From assembly GCA_963930655.1 (NCBI GenBank), contig OZ005600.1, positions 6,451,501-6,515,500 on the forward strand: a DNA stretch of 64,000 nt, read 5' to 3'. The notes under the pieces are model-generated. The model was not told the origin of the DNA and did not search any database. It saw only the letters and a list, made by a program, of their open reading frames with translations. Made by a program: the position numbers and the translations under genes. Shown here piece after piece: positions 25,465-36,345 of the stretch (position 1 is the first letter of the stretch; each line of letters starts with the position of its first letter). The stretch is from Myrica gale (lineage: Eukaryota > Streptophyta > Magnoliopsida > Fagales > Myricaceae).

Positions 25465-28400
25465 TTATGGAATTTGAGCAATTTCAAGCAAAATTTTGTG
25501 CAGTGATTGTGGCTTTGAGAAGAAGGGGCAATGGTCGCTGCCTTTTATCTTGAATACCCCTTCTGGTGGATTTTCCCTCACTAGCTTCTCTTGGACATCT
25601 GGTGAAAGCGCACGATCATCCAAGGTCTGAATGTAGAATCGCCGGCCAGTACCATAATTTTCAGGTGACAATGACAGCTTCTCCATGATTGGACCAAGTG
25701 GGATAGATCTCATGGATACCATGGCCAAAGCAACATCCTGGGGCGAGCAACATTCCATTATTAATGAGAATGTAAAGCAGTAGGATATACCAAACATCAT
25801 ACAGCTTCCACTATTTTTCACGCGATATAAGAAACACTTGTCTAAAGGCTTAAATGGACTGCAGAATCCAACATGATTATAGAATCTCATGTTAGTCTCT
25901 CATGGATGGCAATGACTTCACGTTGTGTAAAAATTAGGTAGGGAGTCGCAATGAGGCAGTGAAATAAACGAGGACTCAAATCAAAATGAGCCAGTCAACA
26001 GCATCTGCTCATGGACACCAGAGGAAGAATAAAGTCAGCTATGATTTGGGCCACAAACTCAAGTTTGCAGGAACAAAAAAATGTTGTGAATCAGAATAAC
26101 TAGGAAGTAACAAAACTTTCACTAGTCAAACCACTACTGAATTTAGCCACTGGATATCTGAATAAAAGTTGACCACGCAAAAAGAAGGGAAAATGCACGT
26201 CAAATTGTGTAGAATACACTTGATTATTTTGAGATGGTAAAGCAGAAATCATAGTCTCGAGAAAAAATGTGAATGGAAATTTGACTAGTTGTTGTTTTGA
26301 GTGTCATCATATAAGTACCCTACCCCTGAGATATTAGAAGCGACTTCGATTCATTGTTGTGGAGCCTATATAATGGAGAATTATAACCCCAGAAAGGAAA
26401 GTTCTACATGTTTGCGCTAAGATTGCGCAAAGCACTGGATATTGCTTTTGTACAACCACACACATAAAATGCATTTTCCACTTCGTACTACACAAACCTA
26501 GGGTGTGTGCACCTGCTCTCAATGTTGGATTAGGACCTTGGCAGTTTTCTTTCACGAATCTACACCTCCACAAAAGTCAGGACTAGGGCAGAGGCAACAA
26601 TAAATACACACAGAAATCTAGTGTGACAAATTTAGGTCCTAACCAGGAGCAAATATACTTATATGCTCTGAGGCATTCTAGACAGTATTATATAATATAT
26701 GAATAAGTACCATATATTTAGCTCTGTCTCACTCCAAATCCAATGTTATGTTACTCTGTGTTGCTCTCAAGTAGTTGAGTTATTGTAAAACAAATAAGAG
26801 TGGATTGTACCATACCTTCGTTGGGGACTGATTGAAATATAACCCCTTCATTTGCTCTTTCTCAAACATGAATCCCGTAGGAGGTTTGTCTTTTCCATTG
26901 CCATAAATCAGAAACTTAGATTGTTGCATAAAATGTTCTGCAGAACCAAGCTGAAGCACAAATATTTAATGTTAGAGCAAGACACCTACCTAAAAAACCT
27001 TAATTCTTGCATTAAATGTTCTGCCTTGAGACATATTTGTTAATTGCATTGATTATCTACCTCTTCAGCAAACACATCAAAAGGTCTCTGGCCATTAGAT
27101 ACCATTGTACCACAAAGGAAAATTGCTTTTGATATCTTCTGTGGAAAATGTTCCAATGCATAGGAAATGCATGCACCTCCACTGCTATGACCAACCAGAA
27201 TGACCTGCAAAAGGACTACATAGATAAGGAAACTGGCAAAATACGAGCCTGCAAAGTGCTTCTCGTTGACAAAATTGTGACAAATAATACGCATCTTCTA
27301 ACCTTGTCATCTTCGGGAAGATCCTGTAGGTAATCCATCAATGGTTTTGAATACTTCACCAGCGTAACAACACTATTCGTATCTGTTAGATCAATACCAG
27401 AGCCTGCAAGATCAAAGGCTGTTGGAAGCAATCCTGACTCCTGCAGCAGAGCAATAGTTTTGTACCAACACCATGCTCCAAAGCCCTCTCCGTGTATTAG
27501 GATGATTTTTTTTGTTTTGATGTTTTCCAGAAAGTCTGGTGCCTGTGAAGCACGTGAAAGAAAAGAAATTATACTCTCATGTTAATCTGTTTGGGGGGAA
27601 GAAATTATACCTAGTGCCAGAAGAACATGACTTATCAGGTTATTGTCACTGAGACATGTTTGTCAATTTAAATCTGTCAACTATGTGCTGCTTAATATCA
27701 TCCTAAAAGGGGGATGGGGAACGGCAGAACTGGTCCCATGAAAATCTCAATTTCTATTTTGACTTTGTTCCATTGTTTCAGTCAACTTCTTATTACTCGT
27801 GAGTCGTGACATTGGTAAGGACTAAGCTTAAGCTTAACAAGTATCATGGACCAATAGCCCGATTCTAATTGCCCTAAAAAAACCCAATGAAAATACCACA
27901 ACGCAGTTTTTATGAGAACGCAAGCCTTAGTAAAGCATGCGTGGATAATAAGAAAAGGCCCAGTCTTCAAACATCTTCTGGATAACACAAGTATGTTAAA
28001 GCTGAAAGGACAGACTTATATTAAAAAATTGCAACTCATGCTTTTCCAGATTCACTTTTAAGTTTTCTTATGGGGAATAGATCAAAGTCCTTTTACTTCA
28101 TCTTTTACGACATCTACAAATTTTTTCCTACTTGACCGTTGACCACTACTGTTTTGGAGATAATCAAGCACCCACTACTGTTTAGGAGATAATCAAGCAC
28201 TCTTACTTCAACCCCCAGTTTACAGATCCTAATCATGAAAGCACGCTTTTCTTCATAGATCAATCATCAAAAAAGTGTAATTAACTCAATAATTTCCCAT
28301 AAAATACACAAAAAGGAGAAGTTCAAAAGCAAGCCTTTTGGTTTTATTCATTCCTACCAGTTTTCCATTGGAGAGTGGGTCTTCAGTAGGATTGCGTCTC

Positions 28401-28606
28401 CTAGAGCTAGTGGACCCTATTCTCCGTGACATGGATCCGTCGAACCTCTGCGACAATTGATGCTGATGAAGAGCCATAGACAAAGCCTGCTTGTGCAAGA
28501 ACTCCTCCTCAGCCAGCAGTTTCCTCTGAGACCGTCCCATTCTCTTGCTCCTGGATCCATTTTCTTTGACATCCTTTTTCGGCATGCAAATAAACCGATT
28601 ACCCAT
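25465..28606 (-). CDS. Methylesterase of the plant MES family (MES11-like alpha/beta hydrolase)
   Basis: Serine hydrolase that removes methyl groups from small carboxylate esters; family members act on methyl-IAA, methyl jasmonate or methyl salicylate, but the substrate here is unknown. 346 residues; exons in coding order 28606-28358, 27542-27303, 27204-27061, 26950-26816, 25737-25465, all in phase 0. Residues 1-83 are the long basic serine-rich extension typical of the MES11-15 group. The oxyanion region is HGEGFGAWCWYK (100-111). The nucleophile is Ser170 in GHSSGG, the likely acid is Asp297 (TLDDRAL) and the base is His325 (GSDHCPFFSKP). I chose ATG 28606 because it gives MGNRFICM; the frame extends upstream only through a non-ATG codon. 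MGN with Cys7 suggests N-myristoylation and palmitoylation, an alternative to a plastid-targeting reading. A GA/CT repeat lies upstream at 28769. Confidence 0.93.
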
Positions 28607-28759
28607 TATTCTAAACCCCGCTCCAGACAAAACCCAGATATCTTTCAGTCAAATTTGACAGGAAAGTCTCAGACAATCAAGAGTTTTCATGGAAAAGGAG
28701 TTGCCTTTATACAATGCGTGCACTCTCTTGTGCCGAAGGAGAGAGTTGTTCTTTCTTTT

Positions 28760-28766
28760 GGGGGGG

Positions 28767-28799
<33 letters not shown>
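28760..28799. repeat. Poly(G) plus (GA)n microsatellite upstream of the methylesterase
   Basis: About ten G followed by about 15 GA units, 150-190 bp upstream of the methylesterase ATG and reading as CT repeats on its coding strand. Pyrimidine-rich tracts like this are common around plant transcription starts. Confidence 0.85.
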
Positions 28800-28800
<1 letters not shown>

Positions 28801-31350
28801 AGGTGAGAGGAAGAAAGAAGCACGAAAGAAGTTGTTGCTAGCTTTAAATGCAAATGAAGAAAAATAGTATTACTACCAAAATGCGACTACGAACAAGAAA
28901 GGCCAACTGAATTTTAGAGCTATATTTAATGTTTCTGTCCTTCAAGTTTCGACCATACAGGACTTTCAATGCTCTCTCTCTCTCCCTCTGGCCTCTAGAT
29001 TCCATGTACAGTGTAGTCTTTTACGGTTTTACCTGCCGGGCTGAGGATAACTTATCCGCCATAATCATTTTAGTGGATTGACGATTACTACTGTGAGCTT
29101 AAAAGTCAAAACGACATGAAGAGATCATGGGAAATCGGAGCAGCAGGATACTGTCGTTTCTACCCTCGTCACAGAGCAATTGTAGAGGACGAAATTCCTA
29201 AGACAATTCTGTTGAATATGAGGAACACTTCTCCCCAGTCTATCACTTGAAATGGTTAAATTAAAATGTGCAAAATTTATGATAATTTATTGGTGAAAAA
29301 TATATATATTTTTTAAAAAACACATGATCGGTGGGGTTCGTCGGGTTGCATGTGGGCGAATTTTAATGCATGTCGTGCAGGAAAAAAGAATGAAAAGTCG
29401 CAAAAGAAAAAAAAAAAACTTCTTGGGTTGGACCCCTTTATTCAAATGGAAATTTCTCTGTTCTGGACATTTCTCGTAGAACCTCAAAGAAAGTTCTATC
29501 ATCCGTCACGACTCACAATAAACTACTCGTAGTCTATACGCCACCAGGCACCGGATTTGCCCGTCCGCAAAATGACCAGAATTGTTTTATTTTTTATTTT
29601 TTACTTTGGGCAAATGGTATAGAATTAAAGAATATTGCTTCAGCTCTAACAAATATCCTTGTCCATTTCTTTGGAGAGCCCTTTGTCGACATGCCCTTTG
29701 AGAAATTTGCATACGTGACTGTGAGGGCTCCCTTTGTACGTCCTAATCACTTATTGTTGTTTTGTTCCTTTTCCCCTGAGCCACTACCTACATATATTGG
29801 AACTACTTTTTCTCCGCTTATTCCGGTCAAAAACCTAACAGCCAAGGATTTTTTCCATATAGACGTAGAAACGACAATGGTTCGAGCGACGGAAGTTCAA
29901 AGGTTAACAACTTGGGATGTCCTATTCCAACTCCCTAAAACTCTTCCAGTCTTCCTTCTCAAGTCATTTTCTGCCCCCCACGTGAAAACGTGAAAATTCA
30001 GGTGTTGAAACATATCAGAAACACCCTTTATTTCAACGCACCGTATGGCTTCACCTTGGAAAGATGATTCATCGATCCTCAAGCTCCCCTGCATTGCCGT
30101 TCAAAAGAAACTTCCCAAACCATCTAGAATTCAGTGAAGGTTGAGGATACACATCAGCCGAGGATGGTTTCAAACCCAATATGGATGTTCATTGTGAAAA
30201 ATGTATCGTCATCTCTTTCTCAAGGAACCCAGTAAAGCGGTGCGAGGGTACCACCTGACCTGGCTAAATGATTGCAACAGATTTTGTCTTTTCTTGGCTA
30301 GGAAATGAGCTAAAGAATTCTCTGGAGATTTGTCTTGTTTTTTCAAATATCTCCATTTTTATCATATATAATATATATATGTATATACCTCGTGGACGGC
30401 AAGGCGCAATGCTCCTTAATTTTACTAGTTTCTGCTTAAAATTGTTTCTCACCTGCTGGTTATCTTCCAATGTATGCTTCCAAGTTTATGCATGCAAAAA
30501 TGGTCTCGATGCATATCATTATCGATGATATCATGCAGTGTCTTTAAAAGCCACGCTTTTTTAAAATGACCGCTTTTTCAAGGATATGCTTGGCCTTTGG
30601 TTGGTTTGGAGGTTGAACCGAGTGAGGAGGTTGATGACTAATTGAAGAAGAAAAAAGCCCATTAAAATACATAAAATCATTTGGTAAGAATCTTAGTTCT
30701 CAATTAATTGAATAACAGTACAATTTAGAGAAGGATAGACATCAAGTATGTGTCATACAACATTAAATGATATCCGTATTAATTTTCGAACAATATATCA
30801 TTTCTCCAAATTAAATGGTCGAGCGAAAACTTAAATGTCAGATTTTGACATATTCATATAGTAATTACTCGCCTCTTCATCTGTTGTGCGTCAAATTCGC
30901 TGATCTAAGTTCCAGAAGGGGAACCTAATCAAGTCGCAAACTCCGACCACTTCTTTCTTATGAGCCTGTCAATTATACATTAAATTTCGAGGAGAACGAA
31001 GTCCATCTCAGGCCTTAATGGGGGACCATACACCAACTGGTCAAGGTTATTGTACCACGACTACCTACGTTGCAGCTTGTCCATATTAAGCCCGCATCTA
31101 AATTATATATCGGAGGCCTGAATTCAAGGATGCCTGACCAAACTGATTAATATCTTCCGGGCTACAACTCCATGTTGCTTCACTATTATAATATCGGGTA
31201 GGACAAAATTTTACAGTTCACAGGATTCTAATTGACCATAGATTAATACAAAAACTGATGGAATTCTTTCTTCTGGTCTTTTCTGTCATTTTTTGGGACT
31301 CTGAATGCAGAGAAAATATCATATAGTCTATAGATCTCTTCAAAATGTTC

Positions 31351-31611
31351 CTACATAGTAGCAGGCAAAGACACCAATGGAGCTGTCAGGAATTTCTTTG
31401 TGAGACGGAAAGCTTTTAATAATTTTAACCAAGATTGCTTGGCGAAAGAATGGTTCATTACAGGCTGTATGATATCTGTATACAAAGCACACTTGGGTGT
31501 ATGATTGTTTAGAGGAAGAAAGCAGCTCTTGCCCTGAATTAATGCCGCAGCATATCCATCATACAGCTCAGCTGGTTCAGGGATCATGCCAAGAAGATCT
31601 TCGGAAGCCAA
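31351..31611 (-). other. Unassigned open frame, possible exon relic
   Basis: Minus-strand frame of about 86 codons, open further upstream, with protein-like composition (EDLLGMIPEPAELYDGYAAA, SWLKLLKAFRLTKKFLTAPL). I do not recognise a family. It lies 1.5 kb downstream of the PPR stop on the same strand and has no obvious start or splice partner. It may be a gene fragment, 3'-UTR sequence or chance. Confidence 0.25.
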
Positions 31612-33099
31612 GCTTGTGCAAGATCGTGCTAAAAAACCAACATCATCATTGATACTTCATCTAGTTTTCCGCATATTTTGCCATGCAGCATCATCATCCA
31701 CCTGACCATGTGATCGTGAAACAAAGAGGTTGATGTTTCAACCGTTTTAAGATAAGTGGAATCCTTATGTCCTCACAGATGCGCCATCATTCAATAGCTC
31801 TCTATACCTGTGGAGAAAAACATATGGATCAAACTACAAGATAGAAAAGGAAAAGAATGAAAAGAGGTCTAAGCTTGGCAAAGGCTTAAATGGATGTCGG
31901 GAGGACTTTATCCAAATCTTTAACATTAAATTTTTTGTGGCCTTTGTATTAAATATAATTATTAAAAAAAATGAATTGGGGTCTCCCCTAGGGCAGCTGA
32001 CTCTTAGTCATCAAAATGGTTATCCTGCTAGCTCCTATATATGATGGACGGTACATATATAATAAAAGATACTTTGAACAATTTTCGGAACAGGGGCATA
32101 AAAATTTACCAGGCTGCATGGCATGCGAGTCTTGATGCAAAGCAATCCAGCTCAAATCGTCCAATCAGTGGCGGAGCCAGGATTAAAATCCAAGAGTAAC
32201 AAACTTTAAAGGCGAAATGACAACAAAAAAATCACTTCATAATGCAAAAAATTGTCTTAGAGTTATAATCATCTTTCATGTGTTCAAGCACTTCCAATAT
32301 TGATGACCACATAGTGAAGAGACGGATTATTGTAAGGTGATATGAACTCCAACGAATGTCACCTACAATATTATAGGAATTATAAACCTATAAACAAAGA
32401 AAAAAAACTAAATGGTCTAAAGTATTGTAATGAAATATAGTAATCACTTGGTCGTGCGAGACTGATTTCTTGATTTTGTCTCTTCCACTTGAAATCTCTC
32501 TCTTGTCCAACCGCTCCAATATCTTCTCATGACTGGGTCAAAAGAAGGATAATACAGTCAGGCTAGTACCTCTACTCCTCTAGTGTTAATGTTGCTGTTG
32601 ACTCGGAAATATCCTTCCCATCATGGTCAGAGGAATCATGTAAGAAAGAATATCCTGACAAAGAAAAAGTAGCACAAATTATACATAAATCACATGCACA
32701 AAAATTGATTGGCATTCAAACAAAATTCCAGTCATGATGAGAAATATAACAACTCAGGACACATCCATACACAGGTTTTAGTCAAGAAGCTGCAAGAATC
32801 GATTACTGGGATCCAGGACACGATCATCTCCAGACAAAGCTGCATAAGGAATGAAAGGGCTAGAAACTAAGTATGAAAAACAAAATAATCAAGCCCTCAT
32901 GAAGAAGTGTTGGATGTACTCCAGCGGATCAATGGAAATAGTCTCTTATAACGTCAGATAGTAGGCAATAGGCAGGCTACTGCATTTCCATCTCAGAGTA
33001 TACAAATACGAACCAAGCGTGCCGGATGTTGCAGTAATGAATCATGCCTCAAAGCCTCATTATGAAGATTCTGGTCATTTCCAGAAAGCAGCCATAGAA

Positions 33100-35532
33100 T
33101 TAAGATCCAACAGTTTTGCTCTCAATCCAGCTGGTGCCAACCTTCTTTTTTTGCCCTTCTTTCTTATTTATTACCTCCCGTGCCTTCATCGTATCAGCCC
33201 ACCTCTCACCAGTGGCACATAACTTTGAAAATAATGCATAAGTTGCAACTTCATCCCCACCTAGCACTATCATCTTTGCCACAACAGCTAAGCCAAGTTG
33301 CCTACATCCATGAAGAATGCAACAACTGAGCAATGACCTTAACATTAGCATGCAGGGATTGAAATCCAATGCTTCTATAAACTTGACTGCCTTCTTAAAC
33401 ATTCCAGCACGCCCCAGAGAATCTATTACACAGGCATAATGCTCCATCATTGGACTGATGCCATACACATCACTCATTACACAGAAATATTTCATCACTT
33501 GGTCTGCAAGAGCTCCATGGCTGCAGCCGGAAAGGATTGAAAGGAATGTGATCCTGTCAGGCTTTATTCCACGACTCTGCATCTTATCAAAGGCATTCAA
33601 AACTTCTTCACCGTTCCCATGATGGGCATAGCCTGAAAGCAGGCTATTCCATACCACAATATCTTGATGATGTGTCCCATTAAAATAGTGGACAGCATCT
33701 TCTATCGCCCCACACTTGGAGTACATGTCAATCAGACTGCTAGCAACAAAGTTATCATCTTCCAGCCCTATTTTGATAATTAGGTTGTGTAGTGATCTTC
33801 CAGTTGAAATAGTTGTTGATTTCGCAGAAGCCATGAGTGCACTTGCAAGAGTGGAGTTATTAGGTGGAACGCCTTCGCTTAGCAATTTTCTAAACCAAAA
33901 GAAAGCTTCTGCACTATATCCAAATCTTGCATAACCCGATATGATTGCAGTTACTGCAGCAACATCATATTCTACTCTCCTAGCAAGAAGCTTTTCAGCA
34001 CTTCTGAAGCATCCCTTGGTGGCATAGAGTGAAATCAAAGCAGTATGAACAGAAATTTTGGTTCCGTTTCCAGACTTGGTGACAAAAGCATGGAACATTT
34101 CACCATGTTCAATAGCCTGCAGGACAATGCATCCTGTAATAACACTGACACATGCAACTGCATCAGGTCTCACACCTTCCTTTAGCATTTGGGAAAAATA
34201 CTTCAGAGCTTCCATGGGTAACCCATTATGGACATTACCTGAAATAAGTGTTGTCCAAATTAATAAATCACAATTATGACCAACTTGTTGAAACACCTTG
34301 TGCATATCTTCTAAGCAGAAACAACTTGAATACATGTCCATCAAAGCGGCCCCAACACCCTTATGTAGCCCCATTCCAGTTCTAATAACTATGGAATGTA
34401 TTTGACTACCCATACACAAGCACTTAGATTCAGCTGATGCACTAAGAACGCATACTAGCATGACTTCATCTATTGCTACAGCTTTATCATGATGCAACCA
34501 CTGAAAAACATCCATGGCTTCTTGAAAGCGTCTCTGAATGCTGAACTGGGAAATCAAAGATGTCCACGACTTTACATTCCCACTGCCCATAAAAAGAAGC
34601 AAGTCAAAAGCTTCATCCATGGCACCACCATGACAATACATCCCAACAAGTGCGTTCTCCACAATACCATGACCTTCCAACCCAAGCTTAATTATCAACC
34701 CATGGACAAGCAATCCTTCTTTCAAACTATCATATCGACGTATTGCACCCAACAAGTTGACAAAAGTAGCTCTTGTGGGACCGCTGAAATCGCACTGTAG
34801 CAACCGGAAACTCTCAAGAGCTTCTTCTACCTTCCCCATTTTCCCATATATCTTTACCATGGTGTTAACCACTGCAACATCCTTACAGCCCAGCGCTTCA
34901 AACACATTCACTGATTCATCAAAACAATCAAATGCATCATATAGTTCAAGAAGCCCATTACTTACAAAGGCATTTTCTAATAGACCCAGCTTAAGAATAA
35001 GTCCATGAACTTGTAGCCCTCTACTGAGTTCACCGTTCATAACACAACCTTTGAGCACACCATTTAGGCTAAACTGATCAGGCACAACCCCACAACCTAA
35101 CATCATCTTAAAGCATGTAAAGCCACTCCAAGCAAAACCAGTCGCAAGGTAGCCATTTATCATGGTATTCCAGGACACAACGTCTCGCTCTGGCATTTCT
35201 TCAAACACCTGCTTAGCAAGTGAAATGCACCCACATTTGAAGTACATGTTGGCCAAACAGTTGAGTAGGATGGCCTGTGGCCAAGCTAAGAGTTTGATAA
35301 CACGGCAATGCAGGGCTTTTCCTTCTGAAATTGCCTTCGATTCTGCACATATTTTTATATGATTGGTATAAATTTTCTCAACATAAAAAGTTTTGTGATA
35401 GAACTCTTTTATGCTTGTGCTCCTGAATTCAATATCTGTAATATAGAATCTGAGACTTTCACATCTCATCCTTTGAAGCATGACCTTTGCATGACCAAAG
35501 AACATAGAGAAGAAACATAAGCTTCTTCTCAT
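33100..35532 (-). CDS. Pentatricopeptide repeat protein, PLS subclass with E-type C terminus
   Basis: Intronless, 810 residues. PPR proteins of this class bind organellar RNA site-specifically, mostly for C-to-U editing. The PLS pattern is repeated through the protein: YFKCGCISLAKQVFEEM with ERDVVSWNTMINGY near residues 94-127, CKDVAVVNTMVKIYGKMG, LLIWTTLISGNVHNGLPMEA, YSKCGAIEDAVHYF and VVWNSLLSGYAHHGNGEE. The last part is an E domain (LMLRSLLSCCILHGCRQLGL, then KKKVGTSWIES) and the protein stops soon after, with no DYW deaminase domain; such proteins usually work with a separate DYW partner. The long N terminus before the first motif is probably an organellar targeting sequence. Start chosen at ATG 35532; a later Met is possible. 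Stop TAA at 33100-33102. Divergent to FANCM. Confidence 0.93.
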   Translation of the reverse strand: MRRSLCFFSMFFGHAKVMLQRMRCESLRFYITDIEFRSTSIKEFYHKTFYVEKIYTNHIKICAESKAISEGKALHCRVIKLLAWPQAILLNCLANMYFKCGCISLAKQVFEEMPERDVVSWNTMINGYLATGFAWSGFTCFKMMLGCGVVPDQFSLNGVLKGCVMNGELSRGLQVHGLILKLGLLENAFVSNGLLELYDAFDCFDESVNVFEALGCKDVAVVNTMVKIYGKMGKVEEALESFRLLQCDFSGPTRATFVNLLGAIRRYDSLKEGLLVHGLIIKLGLEGHGIVENALVGMYCHGGAMDEAFDLLLFMGSGNVKSWTSLISQFSIQRRFQEAMDVFQWLHHDKAVAIDEVMLVCVLSASAESKCLCMGSQIHSIVIRTGMGLHKGVGAALMDMYSSCFCLEDMHKVFQQVGHNCDLLIWTTLISGNVHNGLPMEALKYFSQMLKEGVRPDAVACVSVITGCIVLQAIEHGEMFHAFVTKSGNGTKISVHTALISLYATKGCFRSAEKLLARRVEYDVAAVTAIISGYARFGYSAEAFFWFRKLLSEGVPPNNSTLASALMASAKSTTISTGRSLHNLIIKIGLEDDNFVASSLIDMYSKCGAIEDAVHYFNGTHHQDIVVWNSLLSGYAHHGNGEEVLNAFDKMQSRGIKPDRITFLSILSGCSHGALADQVMKYFCVMSDVYGISPMMEHYACVIDSLGRAGMFKKAVKFIEALDFNPCMLMLRSLLSCCILHGCRQLGLAVVAKMIVLGGDEVATYALFSKLCATGERWADTMKAREVINKKEGQKKKVGTSWIESKTVGS

Positions 35533-36345
35533 GCATAATTAGAGTTCCGAATTGCTAGTGAATCATATCAAATTCACTCGAGAAAAAAAAAAGGAATCAT
35601 ATCAAATTCTCGCCTTTCTAATTTATTTTTCAAAACTTCTGAGCAGTGACGCTATCAAATTCTTCCATTGGAGCAGGCCTGAGCCCATATTTACACGGAC
35701 TAGGAAAAAAAACTCCTTGTCGACCTAAATCGATTAGTAGCTCAGGTTAGTCGTGTTTGTTTGACTGATAAAATTTTAGGGTGATTAAAATTTGGGGTAT
35801 AGAAGTTGATGAAAAAAGTTAAGATAGATTGAAAAAGTGAAAAAGTTAGTGAGAATTGATGAAAAAGATAAAAAAATTTATGAAAATCGGTGAAAAAGTG
35901 AAGAAACGTAAATTTTTGTAATAATAATAAAAATTTTGAGGTCCAAAATTTTGGTTTGTGAAAGCAGATATTCAAAGAGTAAAAAAAAAATGCACCCATA
36001 TTGTGTTTAAGAAATAAAATTTTAGGGTAATTAAAATTTTAGGTATTAAAGTTGATGAAAAGAACGAAGATCAAGTGAAAAGTTTAGATGAAAAAAATGA
36101 GAAAATGTATTGAAATTTATAAAAAATTAGGATAGAGAATCTTTTATAACGGTGATAAAATTTTAGTGCCAAAAAAACAGTGGTTGCCCGGCACTGCTCA
36201 TTGTGTTAAAGGAAAGCGTTCGCACGTGCTCCAAACAGGACGGGATTTTCAAGTTTTGCCGCCACGCCTCTCTCACTCTCTCTCCCTCTCTCTGGTGTTT
36301 TACCTGCCATCTCAGTTTCTCTCTCCAGAGTACAGACGGTGTCCG
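35533..36345. promoter_or_regulatory. Divergent intergenic region (shared promoter interval) between the PPR gene and FANCM
   Basis: Only about 813 bp separate the two opposing start codons, so both promoters must lie here. The middle (about 35756-36172) is filled by two head-to-tail stretches that share ATAAAATTTTAGGGT.ATTAAAATTT and TTGATGAAAA blocks, related in style to the Tourist-like elements at 48567 and 56668. A CT-rich stretch (36268-36298 and 36320-36326) sits just upstream of the FANCM ATG, a common plant 5'-UTR feature. Confidence 0.5.

Larger units (their letters stand above)
28607..33099. other. Intergenic region between the methylesterase and the PPR gene
   Basis: Includes the promoter and 5' UTR of the methylesterase, with its GA repeat, and the 3' flank of the PPR gene. 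It is AT-rich. The one stretch that reads somewhat like coding sequence is the minus-strand frame near 31351-31611, listed separately. Nothing else can be supported. Confidence 0.55.
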
